A stretch of 64,000 nt of DNA from Nitrospirota bacterium (lineage in GTDB: Bacteria; Nitrospirota; 9FT-COMBO-42-15; HDB-SIOI813), in NCBI GenBank assembly GCA_020851375.1, contig JADZCV010000010.1:1-64000 (forward strand), written 5' to 3'. The notes beneath the pieces are model-generated. The model ran no database searches. It was not told the DNA's origin and worked only from the letters and a program-made list of their open reading frames with translations. The translations under genes and the position numbers were made by a program. Positions 1 to 6,276 of the stretch are shown here, piece by piece. How positions within the stretch are numbered: the first letter of the stretch is position 1; the number at the start of each line of letters is the position of its first letter.

Positions 1-331
1 AAATCAGATTGACCAGGTGATACCCCACAGGACTCAGACCGCCAAAGGCATAGTTTATTGCATAACTCGAGATCACAAGCGGGCGGTAATGACCGGCAAC
101 CTTAGGGTCATTGGCGCTCAGGCCAGGATCTTCGAAAAAGCTCAGGATATTAGCGGTATCCCGGATGTTCCGGTTTTCCACAACAACTTCAGAATCATCA
201 TACTGGAATGGATTGTCCAGTGCATTTAAATAGAGCAGACTGCCCAGGATAAGGAACACAAAAAGGGTAATCCATGGATAGAACAAGACCCCGGATAACA
301 TTGTCCTTTCTGAAGATAGCGCCGGCATCAT
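1..331 (-). CDS. TMTC/DUF1736-like multi-pass membrane protein, N-terminal part (clipped by window edge)
   Basis: The reverse strand is open from an ATG at 331 to the window edge. An alternative ATG lies at 301. The visible roughly 110 residues start with a hydrophobic segment (FYPWITLFVFLILGSLLYL) followed by NALDNPFQYDDSEVVVEN and then HYRPLVISSYAINYAFGG and GYHLVNLI. This order (one membrane helix, an FxYDD loop, a HYRPL motif, a GYHLxN helix) is what I know from membrane proteins of the TMTC/DUF1736 family, which resemble GT-C glycosyltransferases and usually carry C-terminal TPRs. It lies 40 bases downstream of the large TPR gene on the same strand, so the two are probably co-transcribed. 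No convincing Shine-Dalgarno sits before either ATG, so the start is uncertain. The substrate cannot be told from this fragment. Confidence 0.7.
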   Translation of the reverse strand, partial: MMPALSSERTMLSGVLFYPWITLFVFLILGSLLYLNALDNPFQYDDSEVVVENRNIRDTANILSFFEDPGLSANDPKVAGHYRPLVISSYAINYAFGGLSPVGYHLVNLI

Positions 332-371
332 CGCATTATAATACAGATATCCGGCAAAAGAAAAGGATCAA

Positions 372-3300
372 TCAGAAAGGGGTTGAGATGGAAATTCCTA
401 TATTATGCTGGTAATATCCACCGCCGCCGCCTACTGTTGGAACAGGGGAGGCCAGGAGATCTTCCAGTTTCTGCTGTTCCTCGGATGTCAGAGGGGCGAG
501 GTTGGTATGGCTTAGGACATAAGAGAAGTTGTAACCAAGAGAAAAGTTGACATATTCCGTAAAACTAAGGGTGAGCCCTCCGGAATATGACTGGTTGACA
601 TTTCGACGGAAACGTTGAAAGAATGTCGTTGAATCAGGATTACTGTAATCCACAAGACTAATTGAATAGCCGAGACTCAATCCAAGGTGAGCCACTATTG
701 GCCGGCTGTAACTCACAGAAATGGCATTTGTCCGGTTGGCGTAATTACTGGCAATTGCATCAAGGTTCTTGTAAACGCTAAAACTGTAACTCCCGGACAG
801 ATTGTCCCGAACAGAAAGCTTCTGCGAAACGGTGAGCGTCAGGTTGTGCTGTTCCGAATTACTGGTCTTATTTACAGGAGACCAGCCCCGGGAGCCCTTA
901 TAGCTAAGGGCAGCTATAGTGGGAATGTATCGCGGTTCTGTAGTCGCCACAAGAGAAAGTTCATTATTCACATAAGTCAGTCTCCCCTCAAAAAAGGATC
1001 TGCTGCTTGAAATAGAACCGGAGATTGTTCTGTCCTGCTGGAGCCTTTGCACCCCATTCACCTGTAGCGTGTAACCATTGCCCTCTAACTGGGTATCATA
1101 ATAGACTGACTGATTGCCAGAAAGTCCAGCAAAGAGGCTCCCGTTTTTCGGGCGAAAGATGGTGTAGTTAAGACCGAGGCCGTAGGTTGATTGGACAGTG
1201 GACTCTGCGTTAGCCCTGAAGGCAATATTGGAGTTAAAGCTGTGCGTCATGGAAAAACTCCCATGCCAGTCACGGAGCTGTTTGAGTCTTTCCTCAGCAA
1301 CCTCTGCATCCGGAGATCCCTCTGCAACGGCTGTTAAATCTTTGAATATCTTTCTCGCCTCCTCATACTCCTCCTCTCTGACATAAAGGTTTCCAAGTAC
1401 TATGTAGGCCTTGGTAAAGCCGGGATTTATCTCTATCGCCTTCTTAAGTGCAACTCTGGCTTCATCTTTAATGTCAAGGTTTTCCAGAATAACGCCCAGA
1501 TAATAGTATGCGATATAGTTTTTAGGATAGAGGGCCAGGACAGTTTCCATCTCCTTCCTCGCCCCTTCCCAGTCCTTATTTTCCATACGCTCAAACGATT
1601 TCTTAAGACGGTCAGACAAATCCTCCACCTCCTTCATCTGATCCAGTCTTGACCGGGCAACGCGGGTCTCAGTTCCCTCCTTCTGTATCTCAATAACCAT
1701 TTTAAATGCCTCACGGGCCTCCTGGAATTTCCTAAGCCTCTCAAGGACAGCCCCAAGCTGGAGATATGCCTGGACATAATCCGGGGCCCTCGATATGGTC
1801 TTCTTCAAGGCAACCTCAGCCTCTTCCGTCCGGTTGAGTCTCTCATACAGGACACCCGAATTGAAGAGGGCTACCGGATCATCCGGTGTCATCTCAAGGA
1901 TGGCCTGCATCTCTGTAAGAGCAGCCTCATAGTTACCTGCGGTTAACAGTCTCTTCCCCTGATCAAAATGGAACCGGATGGTAACTGCGCGAAGGCGGCT
2001 GCGGGCCTCTTCCACGCGGGGGGCCTCCTTTTCCAGGTCAATTGCAGCGCTGTATGCCTCCATTGATTTTTTATATTCCCTTAATCCATCATATACCTGG
2101 CCAAGGAGAAAGCGTATCTCGGGATCCTTCGGTGAAAGCGTCACGGCCTTCTCCAGTGTAAATGCAGCATCCCTGACACGGCTTCCCTTGATGTAGAGTA
2201 CAGCCAGAGACAGGTGGAGTCTGGCGTCATCCCGCTTAATTGCAATAAGGGCCTCCATTTCCTTAATGGCCCCTGAAACATCCTCCTTAGTTATCAGCTC
2301 TTTGGCTGCCCCGGCCCTTTCTTCTACCTCAAGGAGCGGTTTGATGATGTCTATCCTGGCCTTTGCCTTTTCCGCTTCTGTGCCCTGTTCACCAATGGTC
2401 AGCACCTGTTCGTATGCACTGATCGCATCACTCAATCTGCCCAGGTCGTCATAGATTACACCCAGCTGGAAGTATGCCTTCTGGAGTTTGGGGTCTGCCT
2501 CAATGGCCTTTTTCAGCGCCTCTATGGCATCATCATTTTGTTTCAAGTTATACTGGATCAGACCAAGGTTAAATAGGGCAGACGGGTTAGCAGGCTCCAC
2601 TGTCAGGACAGCTCGTGTCTCCTGAAGGGCCTCTTGCCACTGTTCCTTACGTATCATATCAGCTGCCGCCTCAAAATGATGGCGAGTCTCAATTTTTTTT
2701 TGATCCTCACTGATCCGCTCTCCGGCCTCCTTCGCCTGCGGGGAGTCAGGATTAAGGGAGATGACCTTACGGAAGACTTCCATCGCCTTCTCATAATTTC
2801 CAATCAAGTCATATGTGCCGGCCTGCTGCATGAGGGCATTGACATGTGCAGGATTGATATCCGTCACCTTTTGAAATGCTTCGACGGCCTTATTGAATTG
2901 CCCGAGACGCTGATAGGCAATGCCTGAAGCATAACGGGCCTCTGCATCCTCCGGTGCAAGGGATAATACAGTCTCCAGTTCCTTTAATGCCTCCTCCCAT
3001 CGCTTTTCCTGGAACAGCCTCGCAGCAGCACGGGAATGTTCCATGATCGTAAGCCTCCTGATACGCTCCTCAGCCTCCTGCACCAGTTCCGCATTTTCCT
3101 TCCCACTGGCAACAGTCCTGTATGCCTCCCTGGCCCTGTCAAAAAGACCAAGTTCCTCCATGATCTTACCTATCTCGAGAATGGCCTCCGGCATCCCCGG
3201 CCTCAGGCTCAGCGCCCTGTTGAGACTGTTCATTGCAGGCACGGGTTGACGGTTTCGGTGGTAGGCCACACCAGCATAGTAGTGTGGCAGTGGATTTTCA

Positions 3301-3506
3301 GGGTCAGCTGCCGAGGCCTTCTCAAAGGCCTTCAGCGCCTCGTCAGGCTTCCCTTCATTGAGAAGCTGTATTCCCTCATTCAGGGGGGAAGCAGACGTTT
3401 CCTGGGCAAAGGCTGTATCCAGGGCGCCTCCCTCTCTGTAAGGAAAGTATAGGGTGGGGAAGAGGAGTAAGAGATAGAAAATCAGAAAAATTAGTGGTCT
3501 TGCCAT
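372..3506 (-). CDS. Large periplasmic TPR protein with C-terminal outer-membrane beta-barrel-like domain
   Basis: 1044 residues. Residues 1-35 are a signal peptide (hydrophobic run ending FAQ). Residues about 40-735 are degenerate 34-residue TPRs in repeated blocks, recognisable by A-Y-x-LG-x-A-Y-P patterns such as PENPLPHYYAGVAYHRNRQ. From about 745 the sequence changes to alternating polar/aromatic strands (GSFSMTHSFNSN onward) and ends in phenylalanine, as outer-membrane barrels do. TPR-plus-barrel architecture is known from exopolysaccharide export proteins such as BcsC, PelB and AlgK/AlgE pairs. This protein is not clearly any of them. The downstream neighbour is a TMTC-like membrane glycosyltransferase-type protein, which supports a role in envelope glycan or lipoprotein handling, but that is inference. 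Confidence 0.8.
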   Translation of the reverse strand: MARPLIFLIFYLLLLFPTLYFPYREGGALDTAFAQETSASPLNEGIQLLNEGKPDEALKAFEKASAADPENPLPHYYAGVAYHRNRQPVPAMNSLNRALSLRPGMPEAILEIGKIMEELGLFDRAREAYRTVASGKENAELVQEAEERIRRLTIMEHSRAAARLFQEKRWEEALKELETVLSLAPEDAEARYASGIAYQRLGQFNKAVEAFQKVTDINPAHVNALMQQAGTYDLIGNYEKAMEVFRKVISLNPDSPQAKEAGERISEDQKKIETRHHFEAAADMIRKEQWQEALQETRAVLTVEPANPSALFNLGLIQYNLKQNDDAIEALKKAIEADPKLQKAYFQLGVIYDDLGRLSDAISAYEQVLTIGEQGTEAEKAKARIDIIKPLLEVEERAGAAKELITKEDVSGAIKEMEALIAIKRDDARLHLSLAVLYIKGSRVRDAAFTLEKAVTLSPKDPEIRFLLGQVYDGLREYKKSMEAYSAAIDLEKEAPRVEEARSRLRAVTIRFHFDQGKRLLTAGNYEAALTEMQAILEMTPDDPVALFNSGVLYERLNRTEEAEVALKKTISRAPDYVQAYLQLGAVLERLRKFQEAREAFKMVIEIQKEGTETRVARSRLDQMKEVEDLSDRLKKSFERMENKDWEGARKEMETVLALYPKNYIAYYYLGVILENLDIKDEARVALKKAIEINPGFTKAYIVLGNLYVREEEYEEARKIFKDLTAVAEGSPDAEVAEERLKQLRDWHGSFSMTHSFNSNIAFRANAESTVQSTYGLGLNYTIFRPKNGSLFAGLSGNQSVYYDTQLEGNGYTLQVNGVQRLQQDRTISGSISSSRSFFEGRLTYVNNELSLVATTEPRYIPTIAALSYKGSRGWSPVNKTSNSEQHNLTLTVSQKLSVRDNLSGSYSFSVYKNLDAIASNYANRTNAISVSYSRPIVAHLGLSLGYSISLVDYSNPDSTTFFQRFRRNVNQSYSGGLTLSFTEYVNFSLGYNFSYVLSHTNLAPLTSEEQQKLEDLLASPVPTVGGGGGYYQHNIGISISTPF

Positions 3507-3570
3507 AAAGATAATGACTATATCGGATTTTGCCTGCTACGTCAAAGACTATCGCATAAAAGGACCTCAC

Positions 3571-3601
3571 AAAAAAAAGGGCCCCTGTTTCCAGGGGCCC
3601 C
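3571..3601 (-). terminator. Strong intrinsic terminator of the 3631-4779 gene
   Basis: Read on the minus strand, GGGCCCCTG and CAGGGGCCC form a GC-only stem around a GAAA-like loop, followed immediately by eight T residues. It starts 30 bases after the stop codon of the upstream secreted-protein gene, in the correct orientation. Confidence 0.9.
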
Positions 3602-3630
3602 ATTAGGATACAACCATCCAATCAAACCTT

Positions 3631-4779
3631 TTACGGGTCAATATGATCGTGACCGGTTGATACTGTTTTATTAATATCTCCGTGACCGCCGTCATAATTC
3701 CAGTTGTAGGTCCAATCTGGCGTTGGGTTGTTTCTCATCCACCATGAGCTATAACCCTGCTTCATACCAACAGACTCGATCTTGCCAACCTTGGAAGGAT
3801 CCATGTTCGGGTTATCTGACCAATCCCAAACATCCTGAACCACCCACTGATCGAATACATTAGCTGCTCCGCCCATACTTGCATAAATAGCATCAGTTGT
3901 AGGAGCTGGTGCATTCAGAGCTTCGTTACACTCGCCTGGGTTCATGTAAACACCAACCCTCGCCGAGCTGGCGCAAGCTGCTGTTGAGCTAACCGGGCCA
4001 GCCATGAAGAAGAGCTGTGTCAACTTACCGTAGATACCCATGATCTCGCCGCCTGTGTTTGTCCAGTCTGCGACATCCTGATCCAGGGTCTGATCTATAA
4101 CATAGTGATATCTGGTCGAAACACCAACACCAGTGGCTGCGTCAACAGGCCATGTATAAGGATCGAGGAAACCATCGCCGTTTGCATCACCGACAACAGT
4201 GCCGTTTGCGGTCTGGATAATCGCATTCTTTCCAACGAACACGAGGATATCCAGGTCCTGAGCCAAATACCTGGTAGCAGATGCATCGCTGTCATCTTCA
4301 CCTATAGACTGATAAAGATCATCCAGCATATCAAAACCATGACCTCCACCGCTGTGCTCACTCTGCGGATCTGAGGCATAGATGTTTGCTATACAATCCC
4401 CAGGATTAAAGGCGCCACCATTTATATCCATAGTATCCGGACATGGAGTTGAATATAAAGGAGCTGGCAACAGGAATGACGTGTTATCGTCAAAGCTGCT
4501 GTCAGTACCAGTCCATGGATCTATGAACCAACCTGCTTTAAATGGGTTTGTACCGGTTACATAACCGAAAGATGTATCGCCGTCCCAGGTATCACCAAGA
4601 CTCTTCAGAACTGCTGAACTGAGCTGCCATGTGGCATGACCATGCTCTACGAGATCAGTAGACTTGTAGTGGTTTCCACTTGGAGCTATCGTCTCTGTAA
4701 AGGCTGCTGCAGCCATTGAAGCAGAAGCTGAAAGTGTAACCATACCTGCTACTAAAAGAGGAACTATAAATTTTCTCAT
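3631..4779 (-). CDS. Secreted protein of unknown family, probably highly expressed
   Basis: 382 residues with a clear signal peptide (MRKFIVPLLVAGMVTLSASA, cleavage near ASMAAA). The mature part is rich in W, D, G and N, has a calcium-loop-like stretch VGDANGDGFLDPY around residue 195, about seven Cys, and a His-rich end (GHGDINKTVSTGHDHIDP). There is no CxxCH heme motif and no membrane helix after the signal. The start is fixed by a near-perfect AAAGGAGGTG 7 bases before ATG. With the strong terminator and a roughly 400-base AT-rich upstream region, this looks like a single, strongly expressed gene. I do not recognise the family. A structural or extracellular role, possibly as a substrate of one of the two secretion machines in the window, is only a guess. 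Confidence 0.85.
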   Translation of the reverse strand: MRKFIVPLLVAGMVTLSASASMAAAAFTETIAPSGNHYKSTDLVEHGHATWQLSSAVLKSLGDTWDGDTSFGYVTGTNPFKAGWFIDPWTGTDSSFDDNTSFLLPAPLYSTPCPDTMDINGGAFNPGDCIANIYASDPQSEHSGGGHGFDMLDDLYQSIGEDDSDASATRYLAQDLDILVFVGKNAIIQTANGTVVGDANGDGFLDPYTWPVDAATGVGVSTRYHYVIDQTLDQDVADWTNTGGEIMGIYGKLTQLFFMAGPVSSTAACASSARVGVYMNPGECNEALNAPAPTTDAIYASMGGAANVFDQWVVQDVWDWSDNPNMDPSKVGKIESVGMKQGYSSWWMRNNPTPDWTYNWNYDGGHGDINKTVSTGHDHIDP

Positions 4780-5182
4780 TTCGTTTCACCTCCTTTCATT
4801 GTCAGTTTGCAGATTTGAGGCCATTTCCTTCCAGCCTCAATCAGCAGACACGTTTATGTGTATATTGCAAGGGGTATACCATTTTCCGAAAACAGGCCGG
4901 AAATAAATGGCAACAAATTAAAAATTGTTGAAAAATGAACAGGTTAGGATAATACGAGAAAAGAGGCAATTAACCCCTGGGAACCTAAACAGAGGGAAAT
5001 GAGTCAATAAACAAGGGACAATCTCAGCTTAAACATAAAAAGTTGTATCTTTTATATACAATTAAAAGGAATAACCTAAGACATCAACAGCTTTAACTGA
5101 TTGTTTTATAATGATAAACAAACGACGTGTCCTTTTAATCTCGTAATTCATATGTACTGTGCAATCATTACACAAGAATTGT
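4780..5182. other. 403-base AT-rich intergenic region
   Basis: No open frame is supported here. It holds the strong RBS and candidate sigma-54 site of the 3631-4779 gene, an imperfect dyad CAACAA...TTGTTG at about 4915-4940, and a dyad-like motif TGTATCTTTTATATACA at 5044-5060. A close relative of that motif lies at 20908-20924. Confidence 0.6.
4808..4823 (-). promoter_or_regulatory. Candidate sigma-54 promoter for the 3631-4779 gene
   Basis: Minus-strand TGGCCTCAAATCTGCA has the GG-N10-GC spacing of the -24/-12 class (consensus TGGCACG-N4-TTGCA). It would place the start point just before the AAAGGAGGTG ribosome site. A single match by eye, so tentative. Confidence 0.35.
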
Positions 5183-6112
5183 CTAAAAGTAAAATCTTGC
5201 CTGCCCTTTCAGGTCCCATCCTTCAAGATCAATAAAAAGAGGCTTCATAGTGCCTCTCCTGAAGTCAGTATATGTAACTACATCTCCACTCCTGATAATA
5301 TCCTGTTCCAGCGGGTCCACAGTAAAGTAGCGAACAAATTTCAACTTTCCTATACCTCCTATAACATAGTCTATGTCCATGCCTATGGATATCCCCTTTC
5401 GGAGGTAATACTCGCCGCCAACGCCTATATATGTCGCATAGCCGCTGCCGCTGATCCCTGTCTCCGTGACCTTGTAGAAGTCAAACCCCTCCTCCGGGGC
5501 ATAGACATGCAGCCAGACATCAGTGGTCAGGTAGGCCCTTGTAATTGCGAGGATGCCCATCCCGGCATAGATCCTTGGATCCGGCTTCTTTAGCTTACTT
5601 CCATCATCTCCGGATTTCACCTTTACTGACTTTTTCTCTGCGTCATCTGATTTATTTTCAAATATCCAGTATCTCTTTCCCCCTAACCAGAATTGGTTCA
5701 GCGACAGTGAAAATCTCGTCTCCCTCGCTGAAGGGATGTTGAAACCAACAAAAAAATTTCTCTCATCCCGGCTTACAGAGTCAAAGGTAGCTGTGCTCCC
5801 GCCAAATATTATGGCATATCTTGGATTGACATCGGCCTGAACCTGCAGGCCAATCCTGGGGGCGGCAATTCCCATCTCCGGCATGGCGGGACTCACCCCC
5901 TGGTATATAACAGGATAGGATGAAGGTTTTGCCTCGGTATTGCGCGGCCCAAGCTCAACCTCCGGGTGTATCAATACATAGTTTAGTTCGTTCAGGCTCG
6001 GTTTGTAATAACCATCAACAACTGAAAGACTCCACTGTATGTCTGCAAGGGCAGGCGATGGGGAATACGCAAGAAAAATGATACAGAAGATAAGGAATAA
6101 AATACGGTTCAC
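5183..6112 (-). CDS. Outer-membrane beta-barrel protein, family not recognised
   Basis: 309 residues. Signal peptide 1-23 (MNRILFLIFCIIFLAYSP, cleavage after PALA). The mature chain has alternating aromatic strands (e.g. TYIGVGGEYYLRKGISIGMD), a lysine/aspartate-rich loop (KSDDAEKKSVKVKSGDDG) and ends WDLKGQARFYF. The terminal aromatic residue is typical of BAM-inserted barrels. The size is close to OmpW/OmpA-barrel-like proteins. The start is a GTG that lies inside the end of a dispersed family A repeat: AGGAG sits 9 bases upstream, so the repeat supplies both ribosome site and start codon. Its neighbour upstream is the RND/LolA/DUF1302 module, but a repeat separates them. Confidence 0.75.
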   Translation of the reverse strand: MNRILFLIFCIIFLAYSPSPALADIQWSLSVVDGYYKPSLNELNYVLIHPEVELGPRNTEAKPSSYPVIYQGVSPAMPEMGIAAPRIGLQVQADVNPRYAIIFGGSTATFDSVSRDERNFFVGFNIPSARETRFSLSLNQFWLGGKRYWIFENKSDDAEKKSVKVKSGDDGSKLKKPDPRIYAGMGILAITRAYLTTDVWLHVYAPEEGFDFYKVTETGISGSGYATYIGVGGEYYLRKGISIGMDIDYVIGGIGKLKFVRYFTVDPLEQDIIRSGDVVTYTDFRRGTMKPLFIDLEGWDLKGQARFYF

Positions 6113-6276
6113 CTGAAAATGCTCCTATTCACCCGTCAGTCCCACGCAACCTGTCCCCGCAGGATTTTTTACCCCGTCATTCCCACGTAAGTGGGAATCC
6201 AGAATCTGGCCCTGGTCTGGATTCCCGCTTTCGCGGGAATGACGTTTTCATGACCAGTCGAAGGGCTCATGACGGT
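6112..6276. repeat. Family A dispersed repeat (start-cassette end at 6112-6126)
   Basis: The block contains GTCATTCCCACGTAAGTGGG and GATTCCCGCTTTCGCGGGAA hairpins joined by CCAGAATCTGGCCC. It then continues into ATGACGTTTTCATGACC and the shared tail that reads TGAACCGTCATGAGCCCTTC on the other strand. Similar blocks occur at 11785, 31338, 34262, 49868, 56219 and 60684. Here one end supplies the GTG start of the barrel gene and the other the TGA stop of the RND gene. Confidence 0.9.

Noticed and set aside
3376-3621. 81-residue open frame on the minus strand at the TPR gene start and terminator
   Set aside because: It runs through a strong terminator hairpin and into the TPR signal-peptide coding in another frame; no RBS.
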